From Bacillota bacterium (lineage in GTDB: Bacteria; Bacillota; Clostridia; Christensenellales; SZUA-584): a stretch of 64,000 nucleotides of DNA. The notes beneath the pieces are model-generated. The model was not told where the DNA came from. It ran no database searches and was given only the letters and a program-made list of their open reading frames with translations. Position numbers and translations under genes: made by a program. The stretch is from contig JAEWTL010000074.1 of the NCBI GenBank assembly GCA_023459495.1, forward strand, positions 77,714 to 141,713, given 5' to 3'. Positions 57,473-64,000 of the stretch are shown piece after piece; positions within the stretch are counted from its first letter, which is position 1, and every line of letters begins with the position of its first letter.

Positions 57473-59263
57473 TCAATATGGCCTTGCAAACATAAATATC
57501 GGGTAGCTTGCACTTTCCCATAAATCGCGCACGACAACGCATCCCCTGCTGCTGCTCGCTTCAATGGCTTTGCCGTCTCCGACATAGATGCCGACATGGT
57601 GTATCTCATTCCACCTGCCGCAACCGGGGCAACTAAGGTTCTGCCAGAAGATCAGATCGCCGGCCTGGAGTTCGCTTATGCCAACGGCTTTGCCGTTTTC
57701 AATACACCACTTCGCCTGTCCCGCAGCGTTGGTGTACATGATGGAGCCAAGCTCGGGATCAACCTCTTTGATGGCCCAATAAGCTAAACCTGAGCAGTCA
57801 AACTTATATGGGCCTTTTGCGCCCATAACGTAGGGCGCGCCCAACTTTGTTATAGCAACCTTTACGACCTCTGCGCCCTCGGTGCCCACCGGCAGGTTGG
57901 ATATGATCTCCGTCAGATCAGCGCCACCAAGCAGATCAACGCCGAGAAGCTCCGCGTAAAGGGTATAGTAATCGGGGGACATCATTTCATCCGCAATTTC
58001 AATCTGCTCGGAAGTAAACCCGTAGGCCGCAGAGCCCTCCTCATAGGTCAGGCTGTTGACCTTGACATAGATGATCAGCGTGGTATGAGTGACGGTTTCT
58101 TCCTCGTCGTCATCGCCCGTAACCGTGGTTTCTTCGGACACGGTTTCCGTACGTGTATACAGCTTGTTCATTTCATTAAATACATTTCTCAGTTCGTCTA
58201 CTTTCTCAGGCGTGATGGTGATGACCTCCACGTTTTCACCCATGTACCTGACGGCAAATACGGTCAACACATCCGTCCAGTTGTTGCAGACCGCACTGTC
58301 GCCGTCTATATCGCCTTCATAAATAATCTTGACTTCATCATATGAACCGCTCGAGGAAAGCTCATCGATTTTACCGTCTATCTTTGCCTGAAAATCTGTG
58401 TTAATCTCAGTGACGGCCTGACTTATCGGAATGCCGTCGCCCGTTTCATCCGAAAAGAAAATGCCAAACGCCGAGCCGAGGATGAGCGCAATGACGGCTA
58501 CCACAATAATGATAAGGACGGCTAACCATCCGCCTGCCGCGATTGCCACAACGAGCGCCTTGACCGTAGCAATAATCGCTTTAACAATCGCCGTTACGGC
58601 TTTGGCAGTTGCTTTAGCCCCGGCAGCAGCCGCTTTTGCCGCTGCGCGGGCAGCACGAGCGGCCATCTGCGCGGCTCGTGCTGTAGCATGCGCCGTTTTC
58701 TGAGCCGTCTTTGCCGTACGTTGTGCCGTTTTAACAGCCCTTTGTCCTGTCTTCACGGTATTCCCCATAGCTTTTACGGTTTTTTGCGCGGTTTTCACCG
58801 TGCCTTTTCCGGCAGCTTCTGCGGTTTGCGTCGTCTGCTTGGCAGATTGCCCCGAATACCGTGCATTTTGAGCTGTTCGGTGTGCGCCCTGCGCGGTATG
58901 CCGTGCGCGTTCCCGACCGGCACGGTAAGCGTTACTCCCAGATGAAGAAGAGGAACGGCTTCCCGTTCCTCTTTCAATCTCACGTTTCTGTTTATGCGTT
59001 TCCCGAACCTTTTGGGCAAGTTGTTTGCCGCGATGCTGCACCTCCCGCCCGGTGCGATGCACGGTATCGTCGGTGGTGCGCTCTAAACGGTTTTCAGCGT
59101 ATTGCTCCGGCGATTCACCCATTGGTTGTGAGTATTCCGCCGCTTCCTGTGCATTTTTGTATGTTTGCTCAATAGATTTGTGTAAAAGCTCTCTAGGCAT
59201 TTTTGTGGATTGGGAAAGTTCTCGCGGCGTTTTTTCTGAGGGTTTGGTTTTTATATCTTTCAA
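57473..59263 (-). CDS. NlpC/P60 cell-wall hydrolase of the conjugation module
   Basis: A 596-residue protein started at TTG 59263, five bases after GGAGGTGA. It has a charged N-terminal region, a long Ala/Lys/Thr-rich repeat region (AAAKAAAAGAKATAKAV is one piece; TAQ/TVK repeats), one membrane helix (WLAVLIIIVVAVIALILG), an extracytoplasmic linker and a C-terminal NlpC/P60 domain with the catalytic Cys in YKFDCSGLAYWAI and His in EIHHVGIYVGDG. Similar proteins of Tn1549/Tn916 elements cut peptidoglycan for the transfer channel. It is 79 bp upstream (in window terms) of an unrelated insert and the VirB4 gene. Confidence 0.87.
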   Translation of the reverse strand: MKDIKTKPSEKTPRELSQSTKMPRELLHKSIEQTYKNAQEAAEYSQPMGESPEQYAENRLERTTDDTVHRTGREVQHRGKQLAQKVRETHKQKREIERGTGSRSSSSSGSNAYRAGRERARHTAQGAHRTAQNARYSGQSAKQTTQTAEAAGKGTVKTAQKTVKAMGNTVKTGQRAVKTAQRTAKTAQKTAHATARAAQMAARAARAAAKAAAAGAKATAKAVTAIVKAIIATVKALVVAIAAGGWLAVLIIIVVAVIALILGSAFGIFFSDETGDGIPISQAVTEINTDFQAKIDGKIDELSSSGSYDEVKIIYEGDIDGDSAVCNNWTDVLTVFAVRYMGENVEVITITPEKVDELRNVFNEMNKLYTRTETVSEETTVTGDDDEEETVTHTTLIIYVKVNSLTYEEGSAAYGFTSEQIEIADEMMSPDYYTLYAELLGVDLLGGADLTEIISNLPVGTEGAEVVKVAITKLGAPYVMGAKGPYKFDCSGLAYWAIKEVDPELGSIMYTNAAGQAKWCIENGKAVGISELQAGDLIFWQNLSCPGCGRWNEIHHVGIYVGDGKAIEASSSRGCVVVRDLWESASYPIFMFARPY

Positions 59264-59331
59264 ATAAATCACCTCCAAAAGGGTATAAAAATAGCGCCCT
59301 CAAAGGGACGCTGCTCAATAAAACTAAATCA

Positions 59332-60570
59332 TTATTTTCCGTATTTTATATAAAGAGCATTTACGAACATCGCTAAACATATTATCCCAAATGCCGTCTC
59401 AAATAAAGCTATAATCTTTATCCCTAAAATCTGCATTACTCCATAAAACGATCCTACAAATGCAGAGGAAGAAAGCAGAATACTTTCACCGATATTGTAT
59501 AAAGAGTTTGAAAATGACGACCAAACGAATACTGATGAAGATTCAATTAGAGGATAGAAACTACCCGTTATGCAAATCACTATAGAAAAGACGAGTATTA
59601 ATATTGCTGCAAAGATAAAAATTCTAAAAGGTTTATAACCAAACCCTGTGGTAGCTTTCAAGAAATACTGAGGAATTCTTTTATACCACTTCAATCCATT
59701 TATTCTTTTATTCAACATCTTATAATTTGCGTGCGCTCTTAATTCAACATTACCATCGGAATTGGCTGATTTTTCAATAAGCATCCATTTTTCTGTTTTA
59801 TCACAATTATCACAGAAGAAATTTTCTGAAAACCTAAAAGCATAGTCAATAATGCTATTCACGATTATTATATCCTCAATACATCCATCACCTTGGGCAT
59901 ATATATTATCAATTTTGGCATCGTCAATTTTTACTAGCTCAAACTGTGCGAATAGCTTTAAAGCCTGCAGATAAGTGTTTTCCCAAATATGAAGTTGTCC
60001 AATTTTTTTATTACCTCTAGATATATTACCTATTATAGCTTGTTTAATTTTTGTACCTTGTATGTTTAATCTTTGTGTTTTTACATTAACTCGCAGTTTT
60101 TCGATTGTACATTCCCGAATATCAATTGAATCAACATCTGTAAAATTATTAACCTCTGGGGGCTTGGTCATATCATTTGGTGTTCCAACTGTGAGTTCTC
60201 CAATGCTACAATGCCCAATTAATAATTTGTTACTGTTTACCTGCATTGTGTCGATCATATACTGTCCAACAATATCGAGGTTTGTTTCAGTACATTTTAA
60301 AAGGTTGATATGTGATTGAGTGTTAATAAAACCTTTCATATATACAGTATCTGACAAAGTATAATCTTTTATTATTATACTAATGTTGTTAGCACTAAAA
60401 AGAAAATAACAACAGTTAACATCCTGTTTGTTAAATGAAAACCCATCCATTAGTCTTTCAATTAACCTATCACAAATTTCAATTGAAGTATCAGTAAATT
60501 GTATTTCTTTACTCAAAGGCTCTTTTTGTGACTTTAGATATAGATCGATTTTAAGCAAGCTAACTTCCAT
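59332..60570 (-). CDS. Unknown membrane protein: beta-helix-like domain plus channel-like C-terminus
   Basis: A 412-residue protein that I do not recognise. Residues about 100-240 look like a repetitive right-handed beta-helix (IDIRECTIEKLRVNVKTQRL, KIKQAIIGNI, LVKIDDAKIDNIYAQGD). CDNCDKTEKW may bind metal. The C-terminal third has two membrane helices (FRIFIFAAILILVFSIVICI, and IIALFETAFGIICLAMFVNAL) around a segment resembling the pore loop of pentapeptide-repeat/ion-channel proteins, but no TVGYG filter is present. It is AT-rich and lies between two conjugation genes, so it is probably an accessory insert. An effector or an entry-exclusion role is speculative. Confidence 0.5.
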   Translation of the reverse strand: MEVSLLKIDLYLKSQKEPLSKEIQFTDTSIEICDRLIERLMDGFSFNKQDVNCCYFLFSANNISIIIKDYTLSDTVYMKGFINTQSHINLLKCTETNLDIVGQYMIDTMQVNSNKLLIGHCSIGELTVGTPNDMTKPPEVNNFTDVDSIDIRECTIEKLRVNVKTQRLNIQGTKIKQAIIGNISRGNKKIGQLHIWENTYLQALKLFAQFELVKIDDAKIDNIYAQGDGCIEDIIIVNSIIDYAFRFSENFFCDNCDKTEKWMLIEKSANSDGNVELRAHANYKMLNKRINGLKWYKRIPQYFLKATTGFGYKPFRIFIFAAILILVFSIVICITGSFYPLIESSSVFVWSSFSNSLYNIGESILLSSSAFVGSFYGVMQILGIKIIALFETAFGIICLAMFVNALYIKYGK

Positions 60571-60657
60571 AAAAGCACTTCCCAGATATTATATACATTT
60601 ATTATATCATATCGTGGCAACTAATGTATCCAATCATAGTTGCCACGATAGATTATG

Positions 60658-62946
60658 TTACTCCAATATCTCCTGTATTTCGCCCGGCTTGGTGCTCATC
60701 AGCCCGTATAGCTTTGTATGCTTCGGGAAGTTGTCCACGAAAGGCACAATGCTGTTGCCGCATTTTAAAAGCCCCTTGCCAAAGCCCACGTTGGTGATGT
60801 ACGAGAGCTGATTATCGCTGATATGCAGTAGTTTGGCCAGCTCAGCACGGTCGGTGGGGGCCTGGTTGAGCATGACGAGGTATTCGGAGTTGGCCAGCAT
60901 GGTGCGGGCGGTCAGGGATTTCAGGCAGTCCTCGACGTTCTGCGTAATGCCGGTCGCCAGTGCGCCGTCCTTGCGGAACTGCTTCCACGATTCCGCGAAA
61001 AACACGGACGAAAGCTCGTTGGAGAAGAAGATATGCATTTCGTCAAGGAAGATGTGTGTGCGGACGCCGCGCTCGCGGTTCTGCGCCACGCGGTTGCGGA
61101 TGGCATCAGTCATTACCAGCATACCCGGCATACGAAGCTGCTTACCGAGGTCACGGATACCGTAGGCAATCAGCCGGTTATGCACGTCCACGTTCGTCTG
61201 GTGAGCGAACATATTGAGGTTGCCCTGCGACACCATCTCCAGCGCGAGCGCCAATTCCTTCGCCTGCGGCTCGCTCTGCCGTTTCAGCTCTGCGTGCAGA
61301 TCCACCAGCGTCGGCGGCTGGATAGTGTAGTCGCTGGCAAGATATTCGCGGTAAACGCTCGTCAGGCAGCGGTCAATGATGGATTTATCCTCGGCTCGCA
61401 GCTTGCCCGAACCACCCATCAGCTGCTCGAAAAACGACAGCACGAATTCACTCTTGGCGATCAGGGGGGTTTCGCTGTCGCCATACCCCAGCGCCAGGTC
61501 GAGCGCATTGATATGATTAAGCGACGTGGGCGAAAGGTTAACCACCGCGCCGCCGAGAGCGGAGACCAGCGAGGTGTATTCGTTCTGCGGGTCGCCAATG
61601 ATGATATCGTCGTTTGTACCTAACAGCAGGAAGATTATTTCGCGCTTGGCAAAGAAGCTCTTGCCGCTGCCCGATACGCCCAGGATAAACCCGTTGCCGT
61701 TGATAAGCAGCTTGCGGTTGGCGATAATCAGGTTATGGCTAATGGCGTTCATGCCGCAGTATGTTCCGCCCGCGTCCATGATCTCGTGCGCGCGGAACGG
61801 CATTACCACCGCCATGCTCTCGGTAGTGAGCGTGCGGATGGCGTTGATCTTGCGCAGACCATACGGCAGCGCGGTGTTGAGCCCGTCCAACTGCTGATAC
61901 TTAAGCCCGACAATCTGGCAGAGGTGCTTGCGTGCTACGGACAGCAGCGCCTCGGTGTCGCGGTCAAGCTGCTCTTTGCTGTCGGCAGTATGCACAACGG
62001 TCACCAGCCCAAACATCATGCGCTGGTCACGCGTGGTGAGGTCGTCCAGAAACTCCTTTGCCTCCTTGCGCTGCCAGTTGGTGATGTTGGTCTCAATGCC
62101 AAGCAGCTTGTTTTCCACCTCGCGCACCGCCTCGTCGGTCGGGATGGGGATGATGTCCAGCGAGAAGAACAGATTGCGGTTGAGCTCGCACAGCTCAGCC
62201 ATCAAACTGTCCTTGATATACGAAGCGTAATCCTTCAGGAACAGCACGCGCCCGAACCGGTTACCCATAATGAAATGATCCTTCTCGAAGCTGAGCACAT
62301 CCGGGCAGATGGTGTCCTTGAAGCTGTGGCCTCGGCGCATCATATCTCTTAAGTCGATATGATAATTTTCTTCCTCACCTGTCCGGAAGAAATCGTGAAA
62401 GATGCGCAGCCGCTCAATCGCATCCAGTTCCTCACAAACGGAGGAAAGCTGCGCAAGGTGCGAGGTGAGATCAGCGCCCATACGATTGAAATAGCTGCGC
62501 GCCTCGTCTATGTCCTTGGTCACGGTGGACACCGTGATGTAGCGTTCCTGCACAATGCTGTTGCTCACGTCCGTTACCTTGCTCATGAGCATCTCATTGT
62601 ACTCGCGCCGGTAACCGTCAAACTGGTTGCTTTGCATGGGCAGCAGGATGGAGCTCTCAAAAGCCTGCTTGTTGAGCTGCCGGTTGCATATGGTAATCTT
62701 CGTTGTGGCATTGGAATCCAGAGCGTTCAGAAATTCGGAATAGTCCAGAAACATAGCCGTCTTGTCGTCCTTGCTGGCGATGGCGTAGTTAATGTCGGAA
62801 AACCGCCAGCACTTTGAATATTTGTTACCCACCATCCAGATGCCATCTGTCCATATCCGTTTGATGGGAATGGTCTGTTGCACGCTGCGCGGGATGTTGA
62901 TCCGCTCCTTGTCCTGCATGAAGATGCGCCTTAATGCCTTAATCAT
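60658..62946 (-). CDS. virB4: VirB4/TraE-like conjugation ATPase
   Basis: A 762-residue type IV secretion ATPase. Walker A GVSGSGKSFFAKREI is at about residue 410, Walker B IFLDEMHIFFSN near the end, and the N-terminal VirB4 domain (RSVQQTIPIKRIWTDGIWMV, DGYRREYNEMLMSKV) is complete. Start 62946 follows AAAGGAGG; longer frames lack an RBS. It overlaps the PrgI gene by eight bases. VirB4 powers assembly and transfer in Gram-positive conjugative elements. The Tn1549 family has the same order of hydrolase, VirB4 and PrgI. Confidence 0.92.
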   Translation of the reverse strand: MIKALRRIFMQDKERINIPRSVQQTIPIKRIWTDGIWMVGNKYSKCWRFSDINYAIASKDDKTAMFLDYSEFLNALDSNATTKITICNRQLNKQAFESSILLPMQSNQFDGYRREYNEMLMSKVTDVSNSIVQERYITVSTVTKDIDEARSYFNRMGADLTSHLAQLSSVCEELDAIERLRIFHDFFRTGEEENYHIDLRDMMRRGHSFKDTICPDVLSFEKDHFIMGNRFGRVLFLKDYASYIKDSLMAELCELNRNLFFSLDIIPIPTDEAVREVENKLLGIETNITNWQRKEAKEFLDDLTTRDQRMMFGLVTVVHTADSKEQLDRDTEALLSVARKHLCQIVGLKYQQLDGLNTALPYGLRKINAIRTLTTESMAVVMPFRAHEIMDAGGTYCGMNAISHNLIIANRKLLINGNGFILGVSGSGKSFFAKREIIFLLLGTNDDIIIGDPQNEYTSLVSALGGAVVNLSPTSLNHINALDLALGYGDSETPLIAKSEFVLSFFEQLMGGSGKLRAEDKSIIDRCLTSVYREYLASDYTIQPPTLVDLHAELKRQSEPQAKELALALEMVSQGNLNMFAHQTNVDVHNRLIAYGIRDLGKQLRMPGMLVMTDAIRNRVAQNRERGVRTHIFLDEMHIFFSNELSSVFFAESWKQFRKDGALATGITQNVEDCLKSLTARTMLANSEYLVMLNQAPTDRAELAKLLHISDNQLSYITNVGFGKGLLKCGNSIVPFVDNFPKHTKLYGLMSTKPGEIQEILE

Positions 62947-63298
62947 GGTGCTTGCCTCCTTTGATAATGATTTCTTTGAGCGCCGCATAGTAGATGTTCT
63001 CACTCTGGAACGTCAGGCGTTTCGGCATGAGGAATTCCGACTTGACGTAGGCGGCGATGAACTGCTCGGCGCTCATGCCGTTGTACTTCACAAAGCCCAG
63101 CGCGCCGAACGGCACAGCTCCCAATATGCACAGCCACGATACCGTTTCCGTGCCCAGCGTATCCCGCAGACCAAAGTACAGGCCTACGGCGACTGCAATA
63201 GCCAGCAGGGAAAAGACAAGCTGGCGCAGGTTAAGACCGAAGAAAATGGCCTCCTGATAATCGCGTATCTCGCGGTTGATTTTGACTTCCATATACAT
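62939..63298 (-). CDS. PrgI-family membrane protein of the conjugation module
   Basis: A 119-residue protein with two membrane helices after a short N-terminal strand (INREIRDYQEAIFFGLNLRQLVFSLLAIAVAVGLYFGL, in parts, then VSWLCILGAVPFGALGFV). The PrgI family precedes VirB4 in Gram-positive conjugation modules and corresponds to VirB3. AGGAGGATGTAT lies upstream. It overlaps virB4 by eight bases. Confidence 0.9.
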   Translation of the reverse strand: MYMEVKINREIRDYQEAIFFGLNLRQLVFSLLAIAVAVGLYFGLRDTLGTETVSWLCILGAVPFGALGFVKYNGMSAEQFIAAYVKSEFLMPKRLTFQSENIYYAALKEIIIKGGKHHD

Positions 63299-63342
63299 CC
63301 TCCTGATTCATTACATTTAAAAGCCGTCTTGGCTGAGTTATA

Positions 63343-63531
63343 TTACCTCGACGGTTCGTTTCGTCTTTTGATTTGTTTCTGATACTCATTGATCAGCTTA
63401 TCCACCCTTTGACTTTGCTCCAGTATCTCCTGATTGTCCGATATAGGGATGCCTTTTTGTATGGCTTTCTCAATAAGATTGTTCAGGCGGGCTTTTTCAG
63501 TTGCTAACTCTTTATCAATTTTAGATTTCAT
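63343..63531 (-). CDS. Spo0E-like aspartyl-phosphate phosphatase
   Basis: A 62-residue, two-helix protein. The Spo0E pattern is recognisable: a first helix (KARLNNLIEKAIQKG), then ILEQSQRVDKLINEYQKQ, with SQRVD in the place of the SQELD motif. Spo0E-type phosphatases act on phosphorylated Spo0A and delay sporulation. GGGAGGAACC precedes the ATG. It is a single gene on a mobile element, beside the conjugation genes. The key Glu-Leu of the motif is replaced by Arg-Val, so activity is uncertain. Confidence 0.6.
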   Translation of the reverse strand: MKSKIDKELATEKARLNNLIEKAIQKGIPISDNQEILEQSQRVDKLINEYQKQIKRRNEPSR

Positions 63532-63611
63532 GGTTCCTCCCTGTATTGGCGATAGACTTTACATTTTTGAAAGAACATCCGAAAATAGTAATAGAAAGGA
63601 GGGATAGTGTT

Positions 63612-63872
63612 ATGATGTATGCATCCATCGCCGTATTTCTGCTTATGGTTCTGCTAAATCTGCTGTTCAAGATCGCATCTTTTTTTCGACTGGGTATCCC
63701 ATTGCTTTATGCACTGGCAGTGCCTATCATTTTTCCGGATTGGGTTCAGGAGCAGGAGACACTGGCAACCCTCATTTTTCTCGGGCTTATTGCGCTAGTC
63801 ATCCTGAGCTGGATCGTTACGATTCGAAAGAGGATTCTGCGCAAACGGCGGGAAAACGAAGTCTCTTTATAG
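63612..63872 (+). CDS. Small membrane protein of unknown function
   Basis: An 86-residue protein with three hydrophobic segments (YASIAVFLLMVLLNLLFKIA, IPLLYALAVPIIF, TLIFLGLIALVILSWIV) and a basic end (RKRILRKRRENE). AAAGGAGGGA lies seven bases before ATG 63612. It points right, away from the conjugation genes seen here. The function cannot be read from the sequence. Confidence 0.65.
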   Translation: MMYASIAVFLLMVLLNLLFKIASFFRLGIPLLYALAVPIIFPDWVQEQETLATLIFLGLIALVILSWIVTIRKRILRKRRENEVSL

Positions 63873-63898
63873 CCCCATCATCTCTTATCTTTAGAACG

Positions 63899-63940
63899 AA
63901 AAGCGTCCAGATAGTGAAAACACCGTCCAGACGCTTGTTT
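63899..63940 (+). terminator. Hairpin after the small membrane protein
   Basis: AAAAGCGTC (63899-63907) pairs in its AAGCGTC part with GACGCTT (63930-63936), followed by GTTT. The rest to 64000 shows no gene. Confidence 0.5.
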
Positions 63941-64000
63941 CAAAGATATTACAGCAGTTATTGTGTTTTTCGTGTAAAGAACGTGGCTTACTCAAGCCGT

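Noticed and set aside
61033..61623. Plus-strand open frames across the VirB4 gene
   Set aside because: Shadows of virB4 with no RBS or recognisable product.
1..64000. CRISPR arrays, insertion sequences or rRNA genes
   Set aside because: No regularly spaced direct repeats, transposase genes or rRNA sequences were seen on reading the window; short repeats found are operators or att sites.

Overview
The window looks like a chromosomal segment of an anaerobic, low-to-mid GC Firmicute (class Clostridia, probably a gut-type commensal). The reasons are the mix of GPH sugar transporter, GH3 and GH78 glycosidases, a PucR regulator, strong AGGAGG ribosome-binding sites with ATG, GTG and TTG starts, FeoAB/DUF3793/DUF2325 genes, a Spo0E-like gene and a Tn1549-type conjugation module. 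Species cannot be fixed from the sequence alone.

Layout. (1) 1-6700: carbohydrate genes, all on the plus strand: the end of an alpha-L-rhamnosidase, a GPH sugar transporter, a 3-hydroxyacyl-CoA dehydrogenase, an alpha/beta hydrolase, a GH3 beta-glucosidase and an RpiB/LacAB isomerase. (2) 6700-18900: a PucR regulator followed by what reads as a complete reductive pyrimidine (uracil/thymine) degradation operon: class III aminotransferase, iron alcohol dehydrogenase, NitT/TauT-type ABC importer, dihydropyrimidinase, PreA-like dihydropyrimidine dehydrogenase and N-carbamoyl-beta-alanine amidohydrolase. The predicted route is uracil, dihydrouracil, N-carbamoyl-beta-alanine, beta-alanine, malonate semialdehyde, 3-hydroxypropionate, releasing nitrogen. 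Its lipoprotein binding protein looks circularly permuted, and several leaders carry terminator-like hairpins.

(3) 18986-29855: an AT-rich island beginning at the 3' half of a tRNA-Arg(CCU) gene. It holds two divergent blocks of probable antiphage genes: a complete QatABCD operon followed by an unknown zinc-ribbon/HEPN-motif protein (minus strand), and a two-gene unit made of a large GHKL (Hsp90/sacsin-like) ATPase and an AlbA_2-TIR fusion protein (plus strand). I do not recognise the second unit as a named system. A roughly 190-bp region with integrase-arm-like repeats occurs at both ends of the island (19029-19220 and 29855-30045), suggesting tandem accretion next to an integrative element.

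(4) 29855 to the right edge: the left part of a Tn1549-like integrative and conjugative element. Integrase, excisionase, a sigma-like protein and an Xre regulator are at the left; conjugation genes (NlpC/P60 hydrolase, VirB4 ATPase, PrgI) are at the right and run out of the window. Between them lies a large cargo: FeoAB with its Cys-rich partner, two DtxR-family repressors, flavodoxin, DUF2325/DUF3793, a YbtPQ/IrtAB-like ABC pair, a peptide/nickel-type ABC importer, two MATE pumps and four class I SAM methyltransferases. A 16-bp palindrome, GTTAGC-N4-GCTAAC, or a close variant, occurs nine times, in front of most of these operons, so much of the cargo is probably one metal-responsive regulon. 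A truncated AraC regulator fused to an ABC-transporter tail marks a deletion inside it.
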